45,047 bases of DNA from an uncultured Eubacteriales bacterium (GTDB lineage: Bacteria > Bacillota > Clostridia > Oscillospirales > Acutalibacteraceae): assembly GCA_900315285.1 (NCBI GenBank), contig OMYO01000016.1, positions 1-45,047 on the forward strand. The letters are read 5' to 3'. The stretch's first letter is position 1. Each line of letters opens with the position of its first letter. Both the position numbers and the translations under genes were made by a program. Of this stretch, positions 25,332 through 33,745 are shown piece by piece. Under the pieces are notes generated by a model. That model did no database searches. It worked only from the letters and a program-made list of their open reading frames with translations, and was not told where the DNA came from.

Positions 25332-27638
25332 ATGGCATCGAGCAATACCAAAAAAACACAAGGCAAGAGCACACAGAAGCCGAAGGTCAGTACCTATATC
25401 TGGTTCGGCATTCTTCTTATTGTGCTCTTTTTTGTGGTCTACTGCATTGCCTTCGTCCATGGCAAGCCCGCCGCGGATCTGGACGACTACCGGAATAACC
25501 AGGCTCAGACCACTATTATCTATGCCAAAAATGAGCAGGGGAAGGATGTGCCGGTGGAATATCTCCACGGCGAACAGAACCGAATCTGGGTCAGCCTGGA
25601 CAAAATACCGAAATCTCTGCAGGACTCCTTCCGCTGTCTCGAGGACAAGCGGTTCTATGACCACCATGGTGTAGACTGGATCCGTACTATTGCCGCTGTG
25701 GTAAAATACCATGGTCATCAGGGCGGTTCCACACTGACGCAGCAGCTCATCAAGAATCTGACGGGCCGGAACCAAATTACAATCCATCGAAAGTTCCGGG
25801 AAATTCTCTGTGCCCTGAACCTGGAGAATAATTACAGTAAAGATGTCATCCTAGAGGCCTATCTGAATACCATTCCGCTTGGCTCTGGCTGCTATGGCGT
25901 CCGCACTGCAGCTGACACTTATTTTGGCAAAGATGTCAGCCAGCTTGATGTTGCAGAAAGTGCCTGCCTGGCCTCTATTACTCAGGCCCCGACCTACTAT
26001 AACCCGCTTCTCCATCCTCTCAACAATGAGGAGCGCCGGAAGGTCTGCCTGCAGGATATGCTGGAGGATAAGGCCATTACAGAATCCCAGTACTATCAGG
26101 CACTGGGGGAGAAACTTATCTATACCAATTCGCCTGAATATGTTCCCTCTGCAGCAGCACTGAAACGGAACAAGGTCAACCGCAAAGTCAACAGCTGGTT
26201 TGTAGACTATGTCATTGACAATGTGGCCAGTGACCTCATGGACAAATATAATTACACCCGTTCTGCCGCTGTGGCGAAAGTCTATAGCGGAGGATTGCGT
26301 ATCTACACGACAGAGAATATCGCCATGCAAAATGCGGCGGAGTATATCTATGAGAACCGCATCTCTTTCCCATCGGAACCTGGCAGGACCGAGGATGGAG
26401 CATTTGGCTCCCGAAAGAAGGTCCAGTCGGCATGCACCATCATGGACTATGAAGGCCATGTCGTTGCCATGGTGGGTGGTGCAGGACCGAAGACGCTGAA
26501 CCGTAGTTTTAACCGCGCCACTGACGCAGTACGTTCACCCGGTTCCTCAATTAAGCCGCTCAGTGTCTATGCGCCGGCCATGGAGAAAAAGCTTATCACC
26601 TACTCCACAGCGCTCACAAACTACGCTCTGCAGACCGGAGGAAGACAGTGGCCGAGAAACTTTGACGGTGGCTATGGTGCCCCAAATGCCCGCGTCACAA
26701 CACAATATGCAGTTGCTCAGTCTCTGAATACCACCTCGGCCCGGGTGGCCCAGAAGCTCACGCCGAAATATTCTCTGAATTTCCTGGAAGACAAATTCCA
26801 TTTTGATACCCTGGTGGATGAGGGCCACATGACGGACGCAAACCTTTCCTCCATGGCCGTTGGCGGAATGACCCATGGTGTGACGACTCTTGAAATGTGT
26901 GCGGCCTATGCCGCTTTCGGAAATGGCGGAAAGTATTATCGCCCGCATTGCTACACGAAAGTCACGAATTCCAAGGGTGACAAAGTATTGTTGAACGACA
27001 ATTCGGAGCACTCGGAGCAGGCGCTCTCTCGCGGAACTGCTGATGTCATGAACAAGATCCTACAGACGGTCGTCACGGAAGGAACCGGTGCCGGCTGTGG
27101 CGTGTCCGGTTTCCAGACGTTTATGAAGACCGGTACTACATCCGACACGAAAGACAAGTGGGCCTGCGGCGGTTCGCCCTACTATGTGGGTGCGTTCTGG
27201 TTTGGTTATGACTCCCAGGAAGAAATCACTTACGCTAGCACCGGGTACAATCCGGCTGCCCATATCTTCTCCGCCGTCATGTCCCGCGGACACCGTGGTC
27301 TCCCATCGAAACAGTTTGACTATGGTAATGAACTCCATCAGGCACGTTATTGTACCTATACCGGAGAGCTTGCTGGAAGCGGCTGCCCCTCTGCAACAGG
27401 CTGGTTTGCCCGCGGAAATATGCCGGAACGCTGTGACGGCGTACACCGTGGACCTGGCATCAACAATGTGGAAGTTGGCGCTACGGAAGCCACGGAGGAA
27501 GAAGGGCTCTCCGAGGACGCCTCTGATATCTCTGAGGACATGAGTGAATCGGTCACCTACGGCTCCTATACCTACCGGAGCGGTTCCGGAGAAGGAGAGG
27601 GAAGCACAGCTCCCTCGGCAGCCGGATCACCGGAATAA
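25332..27638 (+). CDS. Class A penicillin-binding protein (PBP1a-type)
   Basis: Bifunctional peptidoglycan glycosyltransferase/transpeptidase, 768 residues. A short cytosolic tail and one membrane anchor (about 20-45, IWFGILLIVLFFVVYCIAF) are followed by the GT51 domain with EDKRFYDHHGVDW and GGSTLTQQLIKNL. The transpeptidase has the nucleophile motif SSIK (about residue 400), SLN, and KTGTT. The C-terminal tail is rich in Glu and Ser. The stretch VTEGTGAGCGV before KTG matches the family. It has its own promoter and terminator. AGGAGGGC lies upstream of ATG 25332. Confidence 0.95.
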   Translation: MASSNTKKTQGKSTQKPKVSTYIWFGILLIVLFFVVYCIAFVHGKPAADLDDYRNNQAQTTIIYAKNEQGKDVPVEYLHGEQNRIWVSLDKIPKSLQDSFRCLEDKRFYDHHGVDWIRTIAAVVKYHGHQGGSTLTQQLIKNLTGRNQITIHRKFREILCALNLENNYSKDVILEAYLNTIPLGSGCYGVRTAADTYFGKDVSQLDVAESACLASITQAPTYYNPLLHPLNNEERRKVCLQDMLEDKAITESQYYQALGEKLIYTNSPEYVPSAAALKRNKVNRKVNSWFVDYVIDNVASDLMDKYNYTRSAAVAKVYSGGLRIYTTENIAMQNAAEYIYENRISFPSEPGRTEDGAFGSRKKVQSACTIMDYEGHVVAMVGGAGPKTLNRSFNRATDAVRSPGSSIKPLSVYAPAMEKKLITYSTALTNYALQTGGRQWPRNFDGGYGAPNARVTTQYAVAQSLNTTSARVAQKLTPKYSLNFLEDKFHFDTLVDEGHMTDANLSSMAVGGMTHGVTTLEMCAAYAAFGNGGKYYRPHCYTKVTNSKGDKVLLNDNSEHSEQALSRGTADVMNKILQTVVTEGTGAGCGVSGFQTFMKTGTTSDTKDKWACGGSPYYVGAFWFGYDSQEEITYASTGYNPAAHIFSAVMSRGHRGLPSKQFDYGNELHQARYCTYTGELAGSGCPSATGWFARGNMPERCDGVHRGPGINNVEVGATEATEEEGLSEDASDISEDMSESVTYGSYTYRSGSGEGEGSTAPSAAGSPE

Positions 27639-27656
27639 AAAGTAAAATTAATGACC

Positions 27657-27689
27657 GGCAGCGGCATGGTTTCATACCGCTGCCCTTTT
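27657..27689 (+). terminator. Probable terminator of the PBP gene
   Basis: An 8-bp stem GGCAGCGG/CCGCTGCC (27657-27664 with 27677-27684), extended by ATG/CAT inside, followed by CTTTTC. The U-run is short, so some read-through into ruvX is likely. Confidence 0.55.
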
Positions 27690-27719
27690 CTATCGCATAT
27701 TTCAATAAGGAGGACTCTG

Positions 27720-28145
27720 TTGATTATTCTCTCCGTCGACTATGGAGACGCCCGTACAGGGATTGCGGTCTGTGACCGCGGTGAACTGCTGGCATCTCCC
27801 GTCACTGTAATAAAAGAGAGCTGGCCACCGAAGGTGGCGGCAGTCATAGACCGAATCGCCAAAGAAAAGGGGGCGGAGCGCATTGTTGTGGGATACCCCA
27901 AAAACATGGATGGGAGTCGTGGCTTCCGGGCGGAAAAATGTGCTGAGCTCGCAGATATGCTGCGGGAGGACTATGGGTATGATACAGACCTCTATGATGA
28001 GCGTCTCACCACCGTGGAGGCTCATCGGGCACTGAACGTCACGAATACCAGGGGAAAAGACCGTAAGGCCGTGGTAGACGCTTTATCGGCCGTCATTATC
28101 CTGGAGGACTATATCAAATTCAGAAAGAACAGGAACGGGAACTGA
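27720..28145 (+). CDS. ruvX: Holliday junction resolvase-like YqgF/RuvX (putative pre-16S rRNA nuclease)
   Basis: RNase H-fold nuclease implicated in 16S rRNA 5'-end maturation. I start it at TTG 27720, which has AAGGAGG nine bases upstream and puts the conserved first strand IILSVDYGDARTGIAV at the N-terminus, giving 141 residues, the family size. Further motifs: VVGYPKNMDGS and DERLTTVEAHRAL. The upstream ATG at 27651 overlaps the PBP terminator and is rejected. pcrA starts 2 bp after its stop, so the two are co-translated. Confidence 0.93.
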   Translation: MIILSVDYGDARTGIAVCDRGELLASPVTVIKESWPPKVAAVIDRIAKEKGAERIVVGYPKNMDGSRGFRAEKCAELADMLREDYGYDTDLYDERLTTVEAHRALNVTNTRGKDRKAVVDALSAVIILEDYIKFRKNRNGN

Positions 28146-28147
28146 AC

Positions 28148-30547
28148 ATGGGACAGACCACAGAACAGAGAGCTCTGGAGCTCCGAAAAAAAATCTTGGA
28201 GAATGAGTTTCAGAGGATGAATCCGGCACAGAAACAGGCGGTATTCACGACGGAGGGTCCGCTTCTGGTACTGGCAGGTGCCGGGTCTGGAAAGACGACG
28301 GTGCTAGTCAACCGCATTGCCAACATTATTGAACATGGAAATGCCTACTACTCGGAAAAATTCAGCCGGGAAGTGACCGAGTCAGATGTGCAAATGCTGC
28401 AGGAATATCTGGACGGGAAAATCCCAATGAATTTTGATATCCAGGAACTGCTCGCGGTCTATCCGGCACGCCCCTGGCAGATCCTTGCCATCACATTCAC
28501 CAACAAGGCAGCGGGAGAGCTGAAAGAGCGCTTGAACGGAATCCTCGGCGAGTCTCAGGGCTCGGAGGTCTGGGCGGGCACGTTCCACTCGGTCTGCGGA
28601 AGAATCCTCCGACGTTATGGGGACCGTCTCGGCTATAGCTCCCACTTTACGATCTATGCCACGGACGACTCCCGACGCGTCATGAAGGAGGTACAGCGTC
28701 TCCTGAATATTGACGAGAAAGTCATGGGGCATAAGGAAATCCTAAATGCCATTAGTCACGCCAAGGACAACCTGATCCTTCCCAAACAGTTTGAGAAGGA
28801 GGCCGCCGGTGACATCCGTCTCCAGAAGTACGCAGAGGCCTATAAACTGTATCAGAAGATTCTCCTGGACGCCGATGCCATGGACTTTGACGACATGATC
28901 GTCAATGCTGTTCTCCTTCTGCAGAAGGACCCGGAGGTCCGGGAGTACTACCAAAACAAATTCCACTATGTCCATGTGGATGAGTATCAGGACACCAACA
29001 ATGCCCAGTATGTTCTGACCAGCCTGCTGGCGGGAAAATATAACAATATCTGTGTCGTTGGTGATGATGACCAGAGTATTTACAAGTTCCGCGGAGCGAC
29101 TATTGAGAACATCATGCATTTTGAGGACAATTACAGGAATGCACGGCTCATCCGCCTGGAACAGAACTACCGCTCCACAGGCAACATCCTGAATGCGGCC
29201 AATGCGGTCATTGCCAACAACACAGAGCGGAAGGGGAAAAATCTCTGGACCGCGGGGGGAGACGGGGAGAAGATTACTGTCTTTACCGCACAGGATGAGA
29301 ATGACGAGGGAGCCTTTATCGCCGGTGAAATTGCCTCCAACGTGGCCAACGGGAGAAAGTTTTCTGACCATGCGGTCCTGTACCGCACCAATGCCCAGTC
29401 TGGCGCCATGGAGCGTGCTTTCGTGAAAATGGGGATTCCCTACCGACTCATCGGGGGAAAACGTTTCTATGAGCGAAAGGAAATCCGCGATGCACTGGCG
29501 TATCTCTCTCTCATTGACAACCCTTCCGACAACGTCAAACTGCGGAGAATCGTCAATGTGCCAAAACGTGGCATTGGGGAGACGACCGTGAATCGTGCAG
29601 CGGATATTGCGGCGGGAGTTGGCACCAGCATCTACGAGGTCATGTCCCACGCCGACGAATATGAGCCGCTGTCCCGCTCTGCCGGTAAACTCAAGAAGTT
29701 CACGGACATGATGGAGCAGCTTCGCGCCCGCAGTGAGGAAGTGGAACTGCCGGAGCTGTTTGACGAGGTCATGGACCGGACCGGATATCTGGAGTCGCTC
29801 GCCGCCGACCGGGACACCTATCAGGACCGAACGGAAAACATTCAGGAACTGAAATCCAACCTCGCCCGCTATATGGAGGAGAGCGAGGATGGTGACCTCT
29901 CCAGTTTCCTCGAAGAGGTCTCCCTGCTGTCGGATATTGACAACTACAATAGCCAGAGCGACGCCGCCGTAATGATGACGCTGCATTCCGCTAAGGGACT
30001 GGAATTCCCCATTGTCTTCATGGCCGGAATGGAGGAGGGCGTTTTCCCGGGCCGCCAGTCCATCTATGATGACACGGAAATGGAAGAGGAGCGCCGTCTT
30101 GCCTATGTGGGCATCACCCGTGCCAAGGAAAAGCTCTATCTGACCAATGCGCTCATCCGCATGCTCTACGGATCCACGACAAGGAACCCACCGTCCCGGT
30201 TTATCTCAGAGATTCCAGAGGAATATATTGAACGTGGGCAATCCGAGGGTGTTACTTCGTATCAGGAGGGACGTCAGCGGTTTGCGAGGAGGAGTTATCA
30301 TTTCGGAGATGAATCGCCCCGATATTCGGGAAATACCTTCGGCGGCTCTTCTGGAAAGCAGGGAAAGCCGGCTCCGCGCTCCACGGAGACCTATGCGGTG
30401 GGAGATACTGTTGTCCACCGTGCCTTTGGCACTGGCGTCATCTTGGATGTCAAACCCATGGGCAACGACCAAATGCTGGAAATTGCATTTGATAAGGCCG
30501 GAACCAAAAAAGTCATGGCAAACTTTGCCCGGCTTACGAAGAAATGA
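28148..30547 (+). CDS. pcrA: ATP-dependent DNA helicase PcrA/UvrD
   Basis: Superfamily 1 helicase for repair and replication conflict resolution. 799 residues. Motifs in order: Q-motif MNPAQKQAV, Walker A LAGAGSGKTT, Ia AITFTNKAAGELKERL, II VDEYQDTN, III VGDDDQSIYKFRGA, IV LEQNYRS, V TLHSAKGLEFP, VI AYVGITRAK. The C-terminal YAVGDTVVHRAFGTGVILDV is the Tudor-like RNA-polymerase-binding domain of PcrA. Between motifs I and Ia there is an extra segment of about 50 residues (EHGNAYYSEKFSREVTES to PMNFDIQELLAVYPARPW). It lies 2 bp after ruvX. Confidence 0.97.
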   Translation: MGQTTEQRALELRKKILENEFQRMNPAQKQAVFTTEGPLLVLAGAGSGKTTVLVNRIANIIEHGNAYYSEKFSREVTESDVQMLQEYLDGKIPMNFDIQELLAVYPARPWQILAITFTNKAAGELKERLNGILGESQGSEVWAGTFHSVCGRILRRYGDRLGYSSHFTIYATDDSRRVMKEVQRLLNIDEKVMGHKEILNAISHAKDNLILPKQFEKEAAGDIRLQKYAEAYKLYQKILLDADAMDFDDMIVNAVLLLQKDPEVREYYQNKFHYVHVDEYQDTNNAQYVLTSLLAGKYNNICVVGDDDQSIYKFRGATIENIMHFEDNYRNARLIRLEQNYRSTGNILNAANAVIANNTERKGKNLWTAGGDGEKITVFTAQDENDEGAFIAGEIASNVANGRKFSDHAVLYRTNAQSGAMERAFVKMGIPYRLIGGKRFYERKEIRDALAYLSLIDNPSDNVKLRRIVNVPKRGIGETTVNRAADIAAGVGTSIYEVMSHADEYEPLSRSAGKLKKFTDMMEQLRARSEEVELPELFDEVMDRTGYLESLAADRDTYQDRTENIQELKSNLARYMEESEDGDLSSFLEEVSLLSDIDNYNSQSDAAVMMTLHSAKGLEFPIVFMAGMEEGVFPGRQSIYDDTEMEEERRLAYVGITRAKEKLYLTNALIRMLYGSTTRNPPSRFISEIPEEYIERGQSEGVTSYQEGRQRFARRSYHFGDESPRYSGNTFGGSSGKQGKPAPRSTETYAVGDTVVHRAFGTGVILDVKPMGNDQMLEIAFDKAGTKKVMANFARLTKK

Positions 30548-30549
30548 TG

Positions 30550-30578
30550 TTGAATTGACGGTCTGACCCGTGTATAAT
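30550..30578 (+). promoter_or_regulatory. Promoter of the folate operon
   Basis: TTGAAT (30550-30555), 17-base spacer, TATAAT (30573-30578), placing the transcript start about 30 bases before the riboswitch. Confidence 0.65.
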
Positions 30579-30612
30579 CGGACATATCATTTACAAGTCA
30601 CTATTTCTGTTT

Positions 30613-30714
30613 TGTCAGAGTAGGGTAAGAGCGTTAAGTGCTATGGAATGGGAAGTTGATCATAGACGAAGAGCGTGCATGGCACGCCGCGGTTCTTGCC
30701 CGCATCCGCTGTCA
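30613..30714 (+). ncRNA. Tetrahydrofolate (THF) riboswitch
   Basis: The conserved THF-riboswitch blocks appear in order: AGAGTAG, GCGTTAAGTG, GAATGGGAAGTTG, ACGAAG, CCGCGG and GCATCCGCT. Supporting helices: GGGTAAGA (30623-30630) with TCTTGCCC (30694-30701), CTATG (30641-30645) with CATAG (30661-30665), and GCGTGC (30673-30678) with GCACGC (30682-30687). It stands before a folate operon, as these riboswitches do. The closing P1 helix is weak (CAG/CTG). Confidence 0.93.
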
Positions 30715-30740
30715 CCAGAGCCGCATTCATAAAATATTTT

Positions 30741-30782
30741 ATGCTCCTTTTGTGATGGCAGTCACAGAGGGGGCATTTTTTT
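30741..30782 (+). terminator. Riboswitch expression platform: terminator that also hides the folC ribosome site
   Basis: A 15-bp stem including G-U pairs (30741-30755 with 30762-30776) followed by six T. The 3' arm contains AGAGGGGG, the only ribosome site for folC, and the U-run runs into the folC TTG start codon. THF binding could therefore act on both transcription and translation. Confidence 0.8.
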
Positions 30783-32604
30783 GACCAAGGAAGAGGCCAT
30801 CCGTTATATAGATAACTATACCTGGAGCACCATGCGGCTTGGTCTGGATCGGACCCGGGAACTTCTGCACCGCATTGGCGACCCGCAGAAAAAGCTGAAA
30901 TTTATTCACGTGGCAGGGAGCAACGGCAAAGGCAGTACCTGCGCCATGCTGGACGCCGTACTCCGGGAGGCAGGCTTCAAGACCGGGCTCTACACCTCAC
31001 CGTTCATTCAGGATTTCTGCGAGCGGATGCAGGTAAACGGGGAGAATATCCCGGGCGATGTACTAGCGGATATTACCGAACAGGTTCGTATAGAAGCAGA
31101 TGCCATGGAGGATCATCCCAGCCAGTTTGAACTCGTCACCGCCATTGCCATGCAGTATTTTCTTCAGGAGAACTGTGACATTGTAGTTCTGGAAGTTGGT
31201 CTGGGCGGACTCATGGACAGCACGAATGCTATTGATGCCCCTGAGGTTGCCGTTATCACAAATATCGGTCTGGAGCACACGGAATATCTTGGTAATACGA
31301 TATCGGAAATCGCCAGAAACAAAGCTGGTATCATCAAGCCTGGCTGTTCCGTGGTATGCTATGACGGAAGCTCTGAGGCGGTGCAAGTCGTCCGGGAAAC
31401 CTGTGAAAAATGCCATGTTCCCATGGACAAAGCGGATCTCTCCAAGCTCAAACTGAACTCTTCTTCCCTGGAGGGCCAGGTCTTTTCCTATGGAGAGTGG
31501 AAAAACGTCCATCAGCGGCTATTGGGGGACTACCAGCTTCGAAATGCATCGGTGGTCCTTGAGACGGTCTCTGTTCTTAGACAGCGTGGATGGAATATTA
31601 CCGATGAGGCGGTCCGAAACGGCCTGAAAAATGTGGTATGGCCGGCCCGCATGGAGGTCATGAATACTGCCCCTCTGTTTCTGCTGGATGGGGGACATAA
31701 CCCCCAGTGCGCAGGGGCTCTTGCGGAGAGTCTGCATACTCTGCTTCCGAATCAGAAATTTGTTTTTCTTGTTGGGGTCTTGGCGGATAAGGATTATCCC
31801 AAGATTTTTGATGAGGTGGCACCGCTTGCCTCCCATTTTGTCTGCCTGACTCCGTTCAATGAGAGAGCACTTCCGGGTTCCAGTCTGGCGGATTACCTGA
31901 ACGGCCGCGGCCTTCCTGCTGAGTCGGCTGACTCTGTGGCAGACGGCATTCGCCGTGCACTGGAGCTGGCAGGGGAAGAGGGCTCTGTGGTATCCTTTGG
32001 CTCACTTTACCTTGCTGGTGCGGTACGTACGGAATTCCATCAGACGTATCGGAACTGGCTGCGGCATCAGAAGATCCATCGCCGAGACTCTCTTGAACCC
32101 GAGTTCCGGGAGGAGGCCTCTCGGAAGATCTGTGAGCAGATCATGGCCTCCGAGGAATATAAGAGGGCAAACACAATCCTTCTCTACCGGGCCGTACGGG
32201 GAGAAGTTTCGCTGGATGTTCTCTGGGAGGATGCAAAATCTCGAGGAAAACGATGTGTATTCCCGCTCTGTGTCACGAAAACAGAGATGGAGGCCTATGA
32301 TCCGAAAGGCGAAAATGCCTGGAAACCTGGTGCGTTCCATATCCCGGAGCCGGACCCGGAAAACTCTATGAAGGTTTCTCCCAATGAAATTGACCTCTGC
32401 GTCTGCCCATTGACCGTTTTTGATGAGAACGCCATGCGAATGGGAATGGGCGCAGGATACTATGACCGGTTTCTTCCAAAGTGTACCCGTGCCGACATAG
32501 TCGGTGTGGCCTTCGAGGCCCAGAAGGCGGAAGTTTTACCTGCCGATCCATGGGATCGACCCATGGACATCATCTATACCGAGAAGAGGAGTTATCCCAA
32601 ATGA
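30781..32604 (+). CDS. folC: Folylpolyglutamate/dihydrofolate synthase fused to 5-formyltetrahydrofolate cyclo-ligase
   Basis: Two enzymes in one 607-residue chain. Residues about 1-425 are FolC (Mur-ligase fold), with the ATP loop HVAGSNGKGSTCAM near 43, EVGLGGLMDSTN, and LLDGGHNPQCAGAL. Residues about 430-607 are 5,10-methenyl-THF synthetase (YgfA/MTHFS), with the ending RMGMGAGYYDRFLPK. FolC adds glutamate to folates; the second part salvages 5-formyl-THF. The start is TTG 30781, inside the riboswitch terminator. It is the first gene of the operon, and its stop overlaps the next start (ATGA). The frame is continuous through the junction, so the fusion looks genuine. Confidence 0.93.
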   Translation: MTKEEAIRYIDNYTWSTMRLGLDRTRELLHRIGDPQKKLKFIHVAGSNGKGSTCAMLDAVLREAGFKTGLYTSPFIQDFCERMQVNGENIPGDVLADITEQVRIEADAMEDHPSQFELVTAIAMQYFLQENCDIVVLEVGLGGLMDSTNAIDAPEVAVITNIGLEHTEYLGNTISEIARNKAGIIKPGCSVVCYDGSSEAVQVVRETCEKCHVPMDKADLSKLKLNSSSLEGQVFSYGEWKNVHQRLLGDYQLRNASVVLETVSVLRQRGWNITDEAVRNGLKNVVWPARMEVMNTAPLFLLDGGHNPQCAGALAESLHTLLPNQKFVFLVGVLADKDYPKIFDEVAPLASHFVCLTPFNERALPGSSLADYLNGRGLPAESADSVADGIRRALELAGEEGSVVSFGSLYLAGAVRTEFHQTYRNWLRHQKIHRRDSLEPEFREEASRKICEQIMASEEYKRANTILLYRAVRGEVSLDVLWEDAKSRGKRCVFPLCVTKTEMEAYDPKGENAWKPGAFHIPEPDPENSMKVSPNEIDLCVCPLTVFDENAMRMGMGAGYYDRFLPKCTRADIVGVAFEAQKAEVLPADPWDRPMDIIYTEKRSYPK

Positions 32605-32963
32605 TCCTGATCAAAAAATTTGAGTTTGATGCCGCCCACAATCTCGTGAACTACCACGGAAAGTGCGAGAGGCTTCACGGACACACCTATCACCTAAATG
32701 TAAAGCTTCAGGGAAAGCGGAATGATGAGGATATGCTCTATGATTTTGTGGACCTGAAGCATGTGGTGGAGGACAATATCCTCTCAGAATTTGACCATCA
32801 CTATATCAATGATTTTATTCCCCAGCCGACAGCGGAGAATATTGCAATCTATATCTGGAATAAACTGGAGCCACTTGTGAAGACCGACAATGCATCGCTC
32901 TATGAGATCGAGGTCTGGGAGACCGTGGATTCCGGTATCGTTTACCGGGGGGAGGAAGCATGA
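32601..32963 (+). CDS. PTPS-III-type 6-pyruvoyltetrahydropterin synthase (QueD family), probable FolB substitute
   Basis: A 120-residue tunnelling-fold enzyme with zinc ligands His13, His26 and His28. The active-site motif is CERLHGH: the usual catalytic Cys22 is kept but Glu23 stands next to it, where ordinary QueD has Gly or Ala. PTPS paralogues with such a Glu (PTPS-III) turn dihydroneopterin triphosphate into 6-hydroxymethyl-dihydropterin and replace FolB in folB-less bacteria. The gene sits between folC and folE2-folP-folK, and no folB is present in this operon, which supports that role over queuosine synthesis. Start ATG 32601 overlaps the folC stop; ATGA overlap with folE2. Confidence 0.9.
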   Translation: MILIKKFEFDAAHNLVNYHGKCERLHGHTYHLNVKLQGKRNDEDMLYDFVDLKHVVEDNILSEFDHHYINDFIPQPTAENIAIYIWNKLEPLVKTDNASLYEIEVWETVDSGIVYRGEEA

Positions 32964-33745
32964 AGGACGTACAGAACCAGTATGATGAGAGAAATATCTC
33001 CCTCAATGAGGTGGGAATCAAAGACCTTGTCTATCCCATTGAGATCAAGGACGCCGAGGGAAACTGGATTCCGACCCGGGCTACCATCTCCGCATCGGTT
33101 GGACTTGGTCCCCATCAGAAGGGAACCCATATGTCCCGGTTCGTCGAGGTTATCCAGGACAACGACCGGCAGGTGGATATCCGCAATATTCGCAATCTGC
33201 TGAAAACTATGCAGGACCACCTCGAGGCGGAGAACAGTTTTCTCGACTTAAAATTTGACTATTTTGTCCATAAGACCTCGCCGGTCACCAATAATGAATC
33301 GCTCATCAATGTTGGCGTGGAGGTACAGGCGGCACTGCTCGGAAATGACCTCCAGTTCCAGGTCACGGTTGCTACCCCGGTCACAACGCTCTGCCCCTGT
33401 TCAAAAGAAATTTCCGACTATTCCGCCCATAATCAGAGAGCACTGGTCACCATTACGGCGGATACCCACAAATTTATCCCCTTTGAGAAGTATGTGGAGA
33501 TCTCGGAGCAGTCTGCCTCCTCTCCGCTCTATACTCTGTTGAAGCGGCCTGACGAGAAGTATGTCACCGAATACGCCTATGACCATCCGAAATTCGTAGA
33601 GGATGTCTGCCGTGAGGTCAAACAGAGGATGGATGTACTTCCCGGTATTCGCTCCTATAGTATTCAGGTGGAGAGCCAGGAGAGTATTCATAATCATCAG
33701 GCCTATGCAAGGGTCATAGGACATCCGGGGGAGGAAAACCATTGA
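32960..33745 (+). CDS. folE2: GTP cyclohydrolase FolE2 (type IB)
   Basis: Converts GTP to 7,8-dihydroneopterin triphosphate, the first step of folate synthesis. The 261-residue protein has the FolE2/MptA signatures SVGLGPHQKGTHMSRFVE near residue 45 and TTLCPCSKEISDYSAHNQRA near 145, with the metal-binding Cys. No FolE-type motif is present. FolE2 enzymes accept metals other than zinc and are often used when zinc is scarce. Starts inside the stop of the PTPS gene (ATGA) and ends overlapping folP. Its product is the substrate of the neighbouring PTPS-III enzyme. Confidence 0.95.
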   Translation: MKDVQNQYDERNISLNEVGIKDLVYPIEIKDAEGNWIPTRATISASVGLGPHQKGTHMSRFVEVIQDNDRQVDIRNIRNLLKTMQDHLEAENSFLDLKFDYFVHKTSPVTNNESLINVGVEVQAALLGNDLQFQVTVATPVTTLCPCSKEISDYSAHNQRALVTITADTHKFIPFEKYVEISEQSASSPLYTLLKRPDEKYVTEYAYDHPKFVEDVCREVKQRMDVLPGIRSYSIQVESQESIHNHQAYARVIGHPGEENH

